A DNA stretch of 64,000 bases from positions 1,704,501 to 1,768,500 of the forward strand of contig JAOTON010000385.1 in NCBI GenBank assembly GCA_034440635.1. Direction: 5' to 3'. Below the pieces are notes generated by a model, which worked only from the letters and a program-made list of their open reading frames with translations, ran no database searches and was not told the DNA's origin. This DNA comes from Lepas anatifera (taxonomy: Eukaryota; Arthropoda; Thecostraca; Lepadidae). Of this stretch, positions 1 to 11,100 are shown piece after piece; within the stretch, counting starts at the first letter, position 1, and the number at the start of each line of letters is the position of its first letter. The position numbers and the translations under genes are program-made.

Positions 1-2517
1 CAGCTGAATCGCGAAATGCCTCACCTCGCATTTGTTGGCGGCATGAGTGCGAACTTAAATTGCCAGTGATGCAAATCCTTGGTTCGTTAACCCGGTTATC
101 CGAAAAGGAACATTCTCTGTAACTTAAACATCGAGTCAAATTAGAGTTATTCCACGTAAAATACATACATACTTCGGCATTTTAAAGTAGCTAGACAGAG
201 CCTAATGTGACTCTATGGAAGCGCCGCCACTGCAGAAGGCATGTTCTGGGACTACATTGGTAGCAAATCAAGGATATACGAAAAACTCTACAAACCTTCT
301 ATTTATTAATTGTATTTCCAGATTTTGTGTACCGTTACTTCTAGCACTACTTTATTGTAATATTCATGAATATTCCTTGCTGTTTGCCAGAAGTGTCATT
401 CTGTTGGTTCTATTTTTCTTCCAATTTCCTTCAATAACTTTTGGCATCGCGATTCTTTCCAGCCCTCTTCTCTAGTGTGGCGGCTTTCCATCTTAATCTA
501 AAATTTTTAGCATTGGGCCAGAATCCGACGAGCTTTGGGTTCTAGAAGTGGGGTTTTCTTATCAGCAGGATGTGGTAAAATATTTGGTCCTTTCACTTTT
601 TACTGGTAGTGACCTCATGTATAATATAAATCCTTTGGCCTTTTTGGTCTATTTGAGTTATACATTTTTATCTCCAAGATTATTTTATTCGGCTGCGGCC
701 CGGCCAAAAAATTTAAGCTGTAATATGATTATGTCATCAGGAAGCGGGAGTTTCAACCGCGAGACACTGAATTTAGCAGGACATTCCTCTTAACATTCTA
801 CTATTTTCTACAAACCAGTCTCACTGGCTGTCACAGAGGGGTCCAAGGGACCGTGGCTCCCCAAGTGTGGAAATTTTGGCCAATTTTCTTTAAAAACACT
901 ATGTTTTTTACGATTTTTATGAGTTTGCCTCATCCAAACGGCGCTCCTCTTCCACCCCTGCCCAGTCTTATGAAAAATGAATAAACGCAAGGAACATAAA
1001 CTACGGTAGCGAGGTAGGAAGGGCAAGATCGAAACACGGGTTACTTCGTTTTTTTCCGCTTTAGCCTCACTACCAACAGCTATAGACTGGAATAGCATGT
1101 GCCCACCAGCGCTTAGATCGTTTCTTCTCAGCACTGAGAACGAAGACGCTAGGCTGCTGTAAGGTGGTGGTGGATAGGTAATGACCTTAGCCCTATAGGG
1201 CTGCAGCCATCAGTCAATTGACCTTACCTGACCTGATGACGATGTTTGGTCATAAGTTGTCAAATTTATCGTGACAAAATATTGTCAACACCGTGAAAAC
1301 ACATGTTTGTTTTAAGAAAATCAGACCAAGTCGGGGGATTGCGCGGGGAGGGGGAAATTGCCCGGTTTACCCCCTGGATCCGCAAGCGAGGAAAGGAAGG
1401 GGGGCTGGGACCATCAAATCTTCATTGTTTCTCTACGAAACGAGACATTCCGCACCATAAAACCCAAAAACTCATCTAACTTAGGCTAGGTGTTAACTTT
1501 CACTGTGTGCTGCTTGCAAAAATTCCAATTTGTGCTATACCTAAGGTAGTGTTCGAAGAAGTCTCAGGTGAGCGTCGGAGTGTAAAGTTATTATGTGAAT
1601 TGAGAATAGTTTATTTGGCTGTTAGGTTTGACTAGGAGCCTGGCTCAGTGGGTGTGGGCTGCGTGGCCGACTAGCGGCAAAACGACGTGGCAGCTGAGGA
1701 AGCCCCGCTACGGCTACAAAAGCCGCGTGTAGGTTACAACGGGGCTCTCCCTGCCCGTCGCTTCCTCGAGGTAGGTCGCGTCGTGTGCGTGACTGTGTGT
1801 GTGAGTGTGTATAGGTATGTGTGTGTGCGAGAGAGTGTGTGTGGTAGAAGGGTGGTGTGTTATGGTCAGTCAGGTTGAATTTGCGGATAGCTAAATTATT
1901 ATTTATTTGCCCATGAATTTGCATTTCCTGATTAGAATTGTCACCAGATCGTGCCATTTTGTGGACAAATTTAACAGAAAAATGATTGATGTATTCGTAC
2001 GACACTTTTTGGAAAGGTTAATCGAGAGCCGTCGGGATGAGGCATTCCAAACAGGATCATTTGCGACCACGTTTGAAAGGGAATCTCATGAAGGTTGTTT
2101 ACGTTTACAGGTGGATTATTTATGTATTAATCATTTGGCAGAATCAATCTCGGGCCAATGTGGGAGCCACCTTCCCTTGGCCGCCACCTGTGTGCCTGGC
2201 GGGGATAAAGGGGCAGGGGAGAGACATTCTTTCACACAGAACTGTGCCTAAACGTGGTCCAGGGCCGTCAAACCGTTTGGCATGTGACAGGCGCTAAAAA
2301 GGGGGCCGGATCACCTCTTGTCTGATGCGGGGACCGATTGTACGTCCGACGAGATCTTTAATCCCTTTGCGCCTCGGGGTATCCTGGCTGCACGCTGGTC
2401 ATCGTTTAGATTTCTCGCCTCTTTTACGACCGTCGAGTCGACCCTGACGAGGGCTGCGAGTGGAGCGCTGCGCCGTTATACCGTGCCTGGCCTGCGCGGT
2501 AGCCGCGGGCGAATACT
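1..2517. other. Non-coding flank, no supported gene
   Basis: I see no open frame with recognisable protein features on either strand. The sequence is moderately AT-rich. It has a GT-rich simple stretch at about 1790-1860. A GC-rich segment around 1330-1395 contains a GGATCC-bearing stretch resembling the ends of the small transposons seen elsewhere in the window. It may be intergenic or belong to an intron of a gene to the left. Confidence 0.5.
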
Positions 2518-2565
2518 TTAAAGGGAATGTGGCACCTTCATGTAACGTGATTTTAACTGAGATAG
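2518..2565. repeat. Terminal repeat of a small dispersed element (AAAGGGAATGTGGCACC family)
   Basis: The motif TTAAAGGGAATGTGGCACCT, followed about 20 bases later by AACTGAG, recurs at 56643 in the same orientation and, inverted, at about 22990-23032 and 62765-62805. This shared terminal sequence, seen in both orientations, suggests the ends of a non-autonomous DNA transposon family. Only one end is recognised here, so the element boundary on the other side is unknown. Confidence 0.45.
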
Positions 2566-2639
2566 CCAAGTTGTAAAGCAAGTCGGAAAACCCCGTACTC
2601 AATATATCATTTGTCTTGGATCTCCTGACTATGTCCTGG

Positions 2640-2850
2640 ATTGTATAACATATGTCATGGATTTTTATAAGATCCGCATAGGATTCGTATAGGATTCCGC
2701 ATAGGGTTCCGCATAGGAATCCTATGCGTTTTCGTATACGAATCCTATGCGGAATCCTATACGAATCCTATGCAGTCCTATACATAGGATTTACATAGGA
2801 TCCTATGTGATTTTCCGAACAAAAATCCTATAGGATCCTTTAGGACTTTT
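2640..2850. repeat. Degenerate ATAGGATTC tandem repeat with a 29-bp inverted repeat
   Basis: About 200 bp consist of variants of CATAGGATTCGTATAGGATTC and its complement. Positions 2676-2704 are the exact reverse complement of 2745-2773 (29 bp, 40-base spacer), so this stretch can form a cruciform or hairpin. It lies directly before a TC microsatellite. There is no coding meaning. Confidence 0.8.
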
Positions 2851-2866
2851 TGACTAGGTCTCTTTT

Positions 2867-2868
<2 letters not shown>

Positions 2869-2927
<59 letters not shown>
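2869..2927. repeat. (TC)n microsatellite
   Basis: A nearly pure TC dinucleotide run of about 58 bases, preceded by a short T run. The Leu/Ser reading frame across it is a by-product of the repeat. Confidence 0.97.
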
Positions 2928-2929
<2 letters not shown>

Positions 2930-3384
2930 ATGGCCTGGGGTCAGGGATAGTCTCCTTAAATTTAGAGGATTTATAAAATTAATGATTTTACCTAGGATAC
3001 CAGTTCAGCAACTATTATGGAGAAAAAGAATCGTGTTCTTCTAAGAACTAAAAGCTAGAAGTTGGAGACAGAAAAAGACCGGCGGCGGCTTCTTCTTTCT
3101 TTCTGTTTGTCGCGTCGTGGTGTCGTGTGGACAATGATTAATTGATATCCTATATACTTCTCCGGCGATATTGATCTACATATCAGGTGAAGGAGGACGC
3201 TGTCATCCCCTTTACAACTGTCACAACACGCTTTCGTTGCCAAAAGAACAGTGAAGTCGTCGATCGGTTGGTTTGGGAGAAACACTGAGGGAAATCGAAT
3301 TACATAGGTATGTAGGTTAAAACAATAACGATGCTATTAAAGATACTAGGAAAGAGTAGTTGTAGAGTTGGGGTACAGTCTAAG

Positions 3385-3429
3385 GAATGACTGTCCAAGA
3401 GCTGAGGTACAGATCTTGGACAGTCATTC
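3385..3429. other. Perfect 16-bp hairpin upstream of the PITRM1 gene
   Basis: GAATGACTGTCCAAGA (3385-3400) is followed after 13 bases by its exact reverse complement (3414-3429). It lies about 1.75 kb upstream of the PITRM1 start codon, possibly in its 5' intron. The stem is short for a microRNA precursor. Function is unknown. Confidence 0.6.
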
Positions 3430-5145
3430 TGATCTTGGGATGGAATGTGCATAGTTCTATCCTACATTGACCTGGGGGAATTGTTTGAAAGTTTCAGGAG
3501 AATCTGGAAGCATTTTGGCTTAAGGTTGAGAGTAAATTGTAATTGCGTAGCAATTAAACCCTTCAAATTTACTTTTGGTCATGCTGCACCATTGGGATTC
3601 TTCACATTCTTTCAGTAGGCTTGGAAAATTCAATTAATCTATGTTTAAGGGCTTGTTCTAGATAAGCAATCCGAGAGGGTGGCTGCTGCTGTAAAAAATA
3701 CAGTCATCTGAGCTGGCTTCATACAGGTTGATGTAATCAAATCGACTTATGATAGTCTGCACACCACACTTTGAGTTTGAAAAATGTGGTTGATTTTGAT
3801 ACCTGGTTGAGGTAGTCCCTTGGGTATTATCCTCATTTGGGGCAGCTTATTTATTGTTCTGTAAGTAATTTGTTTGCTGAGAGCTTTTTAATATTCTGTG
3901 AAATAAAATGAGGTCATTAATGAAATCTCTGTCCCTAATTGAAGGAATAGTCTGCCCCATTAATGCTATCTTTGCTCCATTTGGGACAGGATTGGAGCTG
4001 CTGTAACTACCTCAGCAAGCCATCTGCTCAATTTTTCTTACTTCCATGCAGGTGGGATTATTGGGTGTAGATTATTGCAGGGCATGGCATATGCTTAGGC
4101 CAAGGCAAAGGCTAAATCTGGTTGGGTTGCATACATAGATTATGTAATCAATGTAAGCCTGTTTGGTAACATGCATGAAGCAGGAAGCCAGCTGAGAAAT
4201 TACTGGTAGCAATTGTGGACTGTGATGACATTCTTGTTGTAAATAAACATTATTTAAGAGATGATGAATTTACATTAGACCTTGATGTTAGAGCTGGTTC
4301 CACTGAAATCCTTTGGCATTGTAATCCATTGATACCCCTCCATTGTGTAGCTGGGAAAATTTGGTTCAGGTCAAAGGAGGAAAATTACCCTTTTCCGATT
4401 TTTGTGGATGCATAGACTTTTAATTCTTCTCAATTTACACTGTATAAAATGAAAAAAGACTATTCTTATAACCAAACATGCTCACTTGTGATTTCTGAGT
4501 ATCACATGACAATATGGGGCCATCCCAATGCCCTCCATGAAAAAAGGTGGGGTGAAGCTGCCAGGTTTCTTGGTGAGAAGAAGTCAAGTAGGTAGTTGAC
4601 TTCAGAAATACATCTTCAATTTTCATTGCTTTCAAATTCTCGATTCCAAGATAGATGTTCCAACTTCTCAGGGGTGGACATGAGATACTTCTAATTTGGT
4701 GGTTTGAGGTTCCATTTGGTTAACAGTTTTTGGTAAATTTAACATGTATTATGTGACTGTTTGGGGGTTTGGGACGGGCCAGTGGGAAAATTTAAGTGGT
4801 GCTTAGCGTTATTTTTAATTTTTGGTATGTAAATTGATCGGCTATCTCTGGGTGGTTTTTGTCCTGAGTGCTTTATAACAAGGAAATCCATGATGACGAT
4901 CCTTCGAATTCTGTTTGATGTTTCATCACCAATCAGAAGTTGTTTCCTTGTGGTGCGACAAGGTTCTTGAAACCTTAAATACTCCATTCTCAACATGCTG
5001 CCAAATCGGGTCGGGCTGTCATGTGAACGTATCTGGAACCCAACTTCTAACCTGTGCTGTGGATTTTGACATAAAAACTCCCTTGCTGGCATGCAATTTT
5101 TTGTTTGTAATGTAGAATATATAATATGATCTATTTGTCTGTTAC
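3430..5145. other. AT-rich region upstream of PITRM1, possible 5' UTR intron
   Basis: This stretch is AT-rich with no convincing open frame. It ends at a good 3' splice acceptor just before the GC-rich coding exon, so at least part of it is probably an intron of the PITRM1 transcript. I could not identify the matching upstream exon or a promoter. Confidence 0.45.
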
Positions 5146-5148
5146 AGT
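5134..5148 (+). other. Probable 3' splice acceptor before the PITRM1 coding exon
   Basis: A pyrimidine-rich tract reading TTTGTCTGTTACAG ends with AG at 5146-5147. From 5148 to the ATG at 5184 there are exactly 12 codons without a stop in frame with PITRM1. The predicted start MLSRLFR looks like a mitochondrial presequence, so these 36 bases are most likely 5' UTR. An upstream coding exon is not formally excluded. Confidence 0.65.
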
Positions 5149-5183
5149 TTGGTACACCAGAAACCACTGCATCCACCCTCGCG

Positions 5184-8165
5184 ATGCTGTCCCGGCTGTT
5201 TCGGCCTGGTGGCGCCCCCTGGCGGCGGACGCTGGGCAGGCGCCATTTCTCAGCCCAGCTGCCGGCTGTCGGGTCCGTGCTCCATGGCTTCCGGGTGGAG
5301 CAGCTGGAGCCGGTGCCGGAGCTGAGCGCCACCGCCGCCCGCCTCCAGCATCAGTCCAGCGGAGCACAGTACCTGCACGTGGCGCGCGATGACCCCGACA
5401 ACGTGTTCAGCGTCGGCTTCCCGACCACGCCGACAGACTCGAGCGGCGTGGCGCACATTCTGGAGCACACCACGCTCTGCGGCAGCCAGCGATTTCCGGC
5501 CCGCGACCCCTTCTTCAAGATGCTCAACCGCTCGCTGGCTACCTTCATGAACGCGTTTACGTCCAGCGACTGGACCATGTACCCGTTCAGCACGTGCAAC
5601 GAGGCTGACTACATGAACCTGCTGGCCATATACATGGACGCCGTGTTTCAGCCGCGTCTGGAACGGCTGGACTTCCTGCAAGAAGGATGGCGACTCGAGC
5701 ACGCTGACGCCGCCGACAGAAACTCACCGATTGTGTTTAAAGGAGTGGTGTACAACGAGATGAAGGGCGCGCTGTCGGACCGTCACCGGCTGTTCGCCGA
5801 GCGCGTGCAGAACGCCCTGCTGCCGTCCCATACGTACCGGCACTGTTCCGGCGGCGACCCGCTGCACATTCCTGAGCTTACCTATGAACAGCTGCGACGC
5901 TTCCACGCCACGCACTACCACCCACACAACTGTCGCATCTTCTCCTACGGCAGCTTCCCGCTGGCGCCGCGCCTGCAGTTCATCGACGAGCAGTACCTGA
6001 GTAAGGCGCCGTCCTGCCAGCCGTGCGACACCCGCGTTCCCCTGGAGGAGCGCTGGGAGAAGCCGCGTCGTATACAGATCTCCTGCAGACACGACCCGCT
6101 CTCGCCCAGCCCGGAGAAGCAGGCCAGCGTGGCCGTCGGCTTCCTGCTCGGCGACACCACCAGCCTGTACCAGTCGCTGCTGGACCTGGTGCTGTCCGAG
6201 CTGCTGGTCGGCGGGTCTTCCGCCCCGTTCTACCGCTCTCTGATCGAGTCTGGTCTGGGCTCTGACTTCACACCGTATGTGACTGGGTTCGATAACTCGT
6301 GTAGGGAGACTGCGTTTACGGTTGGACTTCAGGGAGTGGCCGATGCTGATGCTGACAAGGTGGTGGGAATTATTGAGAATACTCTGAAAGAGACTGTGGA
6401 GACTGGGTTCGACATGGAGCGAATTGAGGCCATTCTGCACAGGATTGAACTGGGAAGGAAGCATCAGAGCAGTAACTTCGGCCTCGGCCTTATTATGCAG
6501 GCGGTAGCGCCGTGGTACCACGGTGGCAACCCGGTGGACGCTCTTCGCATCGATGACTTGCTTAACAAGTTCCGCAGTGAGCTGGCGACCAACCCGCGGC
6601 TGCTGCAGGACCGGCTGGCCAAACACCTCCGGGACAACCCGCACCGCGTGGTGGCTGTGATGACGCCTGATGCTGGCTATGAAGCCTCCCAGCAGCGGCG
6701 GGAAGCGGACATGCTGGAAGCCAGAGTGTCGGCTCTGACGGAGCAGCAGAAACAGACCGTGTTCGAGGAGGGACAACAGCTTCTACAGAAACAGGCTCAA
6801 GGAGACGACGCGTCCAGTCTGCCGATGCTGAAGGTGATGGACATTCCTGACGCATCCGAGCGCTACCAGCTTCGGCATGAGACTGTCTCCAGGGTGCCAG
6901 TACAGCTCTCAGAACAGCCAACCAACGGTGTGACCTACTTCAGGTCTGTGATCGACACATCGGGTGTCCCTCCTTACTTTCGGCCTCTTCTGCCGCTCTT
7001 CTGTCAGTTGGTCACGCAGATGGGGACGAGGTCAATGGACTTCCGGCAGCAGGACCAGCAGCACCAGCTGTGGACTGGAGGCCTGAGCGCTGGTCTGACG
7101 GTCACAAACAGCCCCACCACCACCGGACGCCACGAGGAGGGCATCGTCCTCCGCTCCTACTGCCTGGAGCACAACACCGCCAACATGTTCTCGCTGTGGC
7201 AGGATATCTTCTCGGGCGTTTCCTTCGAGAACCGCGACCGGCTGAGTCAGCTGCTGCAGATGAGCGCCGCCGAGCTGGCCAACAGCGTGCCGGCGGCGGG
7301 ACACCAGTACGCCATGGGGGTGTCGCAGTCGCAGCTGTCGGCGGCGGCCCGCCTCAGGCAACAGTACTCCGGGCTGGACCAGGTCATGTTCATGAAACAG
7401 CTCGTCACCGACGCCGAGGTGGACATGCTGGTTACCAAGATGAAGATGCTGGCCGAGATGCTGCTGATGAAGGACGGCATGCGGTGTGCGCTGAACGGCA
7501 CCGCCGCCGGTCTGGAGGCGGGTATGACGTCACTCGATGACATGTTGGTCCGCTGTATGGGCGAGGGCAAGGCAGATATCCAGGTGGAGCCTCCATTTAC
7601 GCCGGCCGGTGCGCTGACCTACGTGGAGCTGCCTCTGCCAGTACACTACGCCGGTCGCAGTGTGCCCACCGTTCCTTACACACATCCGGACTACGCCGCC
7701 CTGCGCGTGCTGGCCCGGTTAGTATCACTGGGCTACCTACACCGGGAGATCCGCGAGAAGGGTGGCGCGTACGGCGGCGGCGCCGTCGCCTCGCCTGGCG
7801 GCGTGTGGTCGTACTACAGCTACCGAGATCCCAACTCGCTCTCCACGCTGGACGTGTTTGACTCTGTTCCAGACTATGTGCGGGACCATGCGTTCTCGGT
7901 GGAGGATGTGGAGGGAGCGAAGTTGGGTGTCTTCCAGGCGGTGGACGCGCCGGTGGTGCCTGCCGACCGGGGTATGCGACAATTCCTCAGCGGCATATCG
8001 GACGAACAGTTTGACGAGCACAGGTGCAGGCTGAAGGCGGTCACCTTGGACGATATTCGCCGCGTGAGTGAAGCGTACCTGCGCGCCCCTGAAGTGTCCG
8101 GAACCTGCATTCTGGGAAAGAAGTGTGAAACGCTAGGAAAGGCGTGGAAGGTGGTTCAGAGCTAG
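5184..8165 (+). CDS. PITRM1: Presequence protease, mitochondrial (PITRM1/PreP, peptidase M16C)
   Basis: This zinc metallopeptidase degrades cleaved mitochondrial targeting presequences and other short peptides in the matrix. The single frame encodes 993 residues, close to the ~1037 of the human protein. The first ~25 residues are rich in Arg, Leu and Ser with no acidic residue, as expected of a matrix-targeting signal. The inverted zinc motif HILEH is at residues 91-95 (H91 and H95 ligands, E94 catalytic base). The third ligand is E192 within YNEMKG. The second half has the M16C-associated segment ending QPTNGVTYF, and near the C-terminus the IREKGGAYGGGA motif and a following SYRDPN, both diagnostic of the family. 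The whole length aligns with vertebrate PITRM1 as I recall it, with no frameshift or stop. It is GC-rich compared with its AT-rich flanks. The coding region has no intron, unlike the heavily split gene on the other strand. This could mean an old retrocopy that became functional, or lineage-specific intron loss. Confidence 0.97.
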   Translation: MLSRLFRPGGAPWRRTLGRRHFSAQLPAVGSVLHGFRVEQLEPVPELSATAARLQHQSSGAQYLHVARDDPDNVFSVGFPTTPTDSSGVAHILEHTTLCGSQRFPARDPFFKMLNRSLATFMNAFTSSDWTMYPFSTCNEADYMNLLAIYMDAVFQPRLERLDFLQEGWRLEHADAADRNSPIVFKGVVYNEMKGALSDRHRLFAERVQNALLPSHTYRHCSGGDPLHIPELTYEQLRRFHATHYHPHNCRIFSYGSFPLAPRLQFIDEQYLSKAPSCQPCDTRVPLEERWEKPRRIQISCRHDPLSPSPEKQASVAVGFLLGDTTSLYQSLLDLVLSELLVGGSSAPFYRSLIESGLGSDFTPYVTGFDNSCRETAFTVGLQGVADADADKVVGIIENTLKETVETGFDMERIEAILHRIELGRKHQSSNFGLGLIMQAVAPWYHGGNPVDALRIDDLLNKFRSELATNPRLLQDRLAKHLRDNPHRVVAVMTPDAGYEASQQRREADMLEARVSALTEQQKQTVFEEGQQLLQKQAQGDDASSLPMLKVMDIPDASERYQLRHETVSRVPVQLSEQPTNGVTYFRSVIDTSGVPPYFRPLLPLFCQLVTQMGTRSMDFRQQDQQHQLWTGGLSAGLTVTNSPTTTGRHEEGIVLRSYCLEHNTANMFSLWQDIFSGVSFENRDRLSQLLQMSAAELANSVPAAGHQYAMGVSQSQLSAAARLRQQYSGLDQVMFMKQLVTDAEVDMLVTKMKMLAEMLLMKDGMRCALNGTAAGLEAGMTSLDDMLVRCMGEGKADIQVEPPFTPAGALTYVELPLPVHYAGRSVPTVPYTHPDYAALRVLARLVSLGYLHREIREKGGAYGGGAVASPGGVWSYYSYRDPNSLSTLDVFDSVPDYVRDHAFSVEDVEGAKLGVFQAVDAPVVPADRGMRQFLSGISDEQFDEHRCRLKAVTLDDIRRVSEAYLRAPEVSGTCILGKKCETLGKAWKVVQS

Positions 8166-11100
8166 CGGCTATGCGCCCTGGGTGAATGACTGAATGCGAG
8201 TTTCGCTGGATTGCCAGTTGAAGGATCAGTGGAACCTTCACGGAATACCCGATATTGCTGGTGTATCGAGGTGCTAGTTCTGAATCTGTGGTATAATCAG
8301 CAGTCAAACTCTGACTGTTGTTGTGATGCGTTAGTCGCCGGCGGACCGCCGGCCCCCGGCGGTGTCTGTGCCAGCTCCGGTGTCCCCTGCCTGGGTTTGG
8401 AGCTGGCCACTGCTGATTTGTTACTGTTTTATTGTGTAAAAGATGTTCAGCTGAGGCATTATAGTCATACCTATTTCGCCAAAGACAACGCATACATATT
8501 TCGACATTTTTTGTTAGTTTCTTTTACAAATTGCGGCACTGCTGCTTATTTTGCGACATTATGAGGTTGAATTGAGGATGCAGCTGCAAAAAGACCCTTT
8601 CCTTTTCCTAAAGGCGTTTCTCTCCTCTCTCTCTCCATCTCCTCACCCCTCCTACAGAAAACAAAGATGAAAATGAAGGTGCTCAGGCTTGATATCGTTA
8701 CCTTTGCTAGGCATTATCACGTGTTCACCACCTACACGTTAATCGCAAACTCGGCCTACTTTCCCTACCTTGACCGGTTCACCCTACCTCTAACTGTGAA
8801 ACACAGACCGCCACGTATCTTCATGACGCGGAGTTCCACGCCTGGGGATATCCTGCGACTTGTATTCTGATTCTCCCCAGCTCGTGCTGTGTCGACATCC
8901 CGCTGGCTGTCCGGGGGAGGGGCATCGACACGGGATTGACCTGTTCTTCCACTAGACCGCTCGACCCCTGGCGGAGCAGGGCAAGCTGACTGGTTGTAAA
9001 TGTAAGTGCTTTCGGGCGTTTCGACGTCAATGGTATGGTCATTGGCGTCTCGTCTCTTGGGCACCAGGAAGTAGTTCCAGCTAAGTCAAATTGAGCAAAA
9101 AGTTCGTAGTTTCTCTAGGAGCGTAGCTGGAGTATAGCAAGGTCTCAGGTTAGTTTTTGTCTATTTTTTTGTCTAGGGGTGGGTAAAGCTTCATAAACCC
9201 TTAACCCCCTCCCCCCACTTTTGACCCATCGTAGCACCCTGGTGTGGCTGCTGTGCGCCCACAAGGCGGACCATCAGTGACTGCTGTCTACCGAGAAGAC
9301 TATCAATGGCTGTTGTGGGCCCAGAAGACCCACTAGTGACTGATGTGGGCCTAGAACACTACCTAATGACTGACGTTTGCCCAGAAGACGAACTCTGCAA
9401 CAAACACCGTTGACGGCTGACAACTTTATTCTTTCAAAGCGGACCGGCGCGCTCACGGCAGAGGTACACAACATTCGCCGAGGCACCGTACATATTCACA
9501 TGCGGCGCAGCAGGCGCGGGACACTGCCCCCGACACTACCACCACCGACGGGGACGGCTGCAGCAGCATCTCCCACCTGACACCAGGCGGCGCCGCCGCC
9601 CGGCTGGAGAGCGGCCACCCCCCGCGGCTGCCCACAGTATCCGCAGGCGCGTCGGGAGCGGCGACGTCCGGCCCTCGGGGGTGGGCGATCGCGACTCCCC
9701 GGGTGGACACTGACGAAATCACTGCTAGCGAATGAACCAGACGATGCAACCATGCAACCTGCTGTATCCTTTATATTAGCGAGCATATTTGAAAATGGTG
9801 CGCTTGACCAGAATATTCAGAACAGGAGCCTAGATAACATGAGCGAAAAGAAAGACGAAGAAAGCAGAGACACGGCAAAAATACATTGAGTACGGCTGAA
9901 AAGAAAGTATTTTTGCTACTCCAAATGTAATGGTTCTTAGCGCAACAGAATGTTTCGTCTTTCCAAATCTGTTCCTAGCCTTATCCGCATGCCCGAGGTT
10001 CGCAAATTAATGCAAAAGCCGATGGGAGACCTCGAGGGCGCCAGGATGGCCCAGCAGTCCAGCCCCGGACGACAGAGGTCCTGCCAAGGCACTATCACGG
10101 CACCACCGCCATCGCGCCCCGGTGACGTCACAGCGGCAACGTCGAAAGGCACGTAGCTGTGATCTCTAAAGGGACGTGACCATTACCCATCTGACATTCT
10201 GCGCACTGATGATATGGAAACCTTTCGCACTCGGACGGCGAGGCCGCGACAATCGCCCAGACTAGATTGAGATTGAGAGCGCCGTGGATTGGTTATCGGC
10301 TAGATTCCGGAACCGTGAATGGACTGAACAGGATTGCATTGGTCGGAAGATATTGACAATTAAGCATCCGGGTTTGTGTTCCCATTTTTGTCGATTTAGC
10401 TTTTGGTTTAGGACACGGATTGGTTTTGGATTCAAAATCAATAGCGTGATAAATGGAGAAGCCCGTACTTGTCGGGGAGAGTTCGGATACAGGCTGGGCG
10501 GGACCCGGATTTTCTAAGCCAACACGGCCTCCAACTCACAGATGCCCCGCGTCATCGCGGGGTCTGATCCAAATGACGGCAACAGCAGAGGCAGCGCCTT
10601 CGCACTGATGTAGTATGGACCATCCTATTCCGATTATTCTGCAACGGGCTGCTTTCCATATGAAACCTCATCAGCAGCCCTAAAAGCCTGCATGGACCCG
10701 GATAGCATACAGATTCATCGAAATATCTGCGAAGACTTTAGAGGCGGGCAAAGGTGCCTAACAGAACGCCTTATAAAAGCCCTGGATTGATTGGTATCTG
10801 CAAAGCGAATGCCCTTTTAATAATTTTGTATAATGGGAGCACATCGGGATGATATATGATTTATCCGAGGGCATTTCCTTGTCGATTCCGAAATTTAGAA
10901 ACACAAATACCCGATCTTCAGAATCCATGTCAACATTCGTCTTTGCGAGGACCGCGCTCCGCCTTCACCAGACCATCCGCAGCACGGGCTCACGTTGGAT
11001 AGTTAGGACGCACAGATCTCAGCGCAGCCTGTCTTTCACGCCTCAACAAAACAACAATACACCCGCTGCCCGCAGACTGCCGCACCGAGAATGGAGACAT

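Noticed and set aside
4739..5332. 197-codon minus-strand frame overlapping the PITRM1 start
   Set aside because: It spans the AT-rich intron and the antisense of the presequence, with no recognisable features.
5724..6776. 350-codon open frame on the minus strand inside PITRM1
   Set aside because: It is antisense to a highly conserved protein and arises from GC-rich codon structure. No family features.
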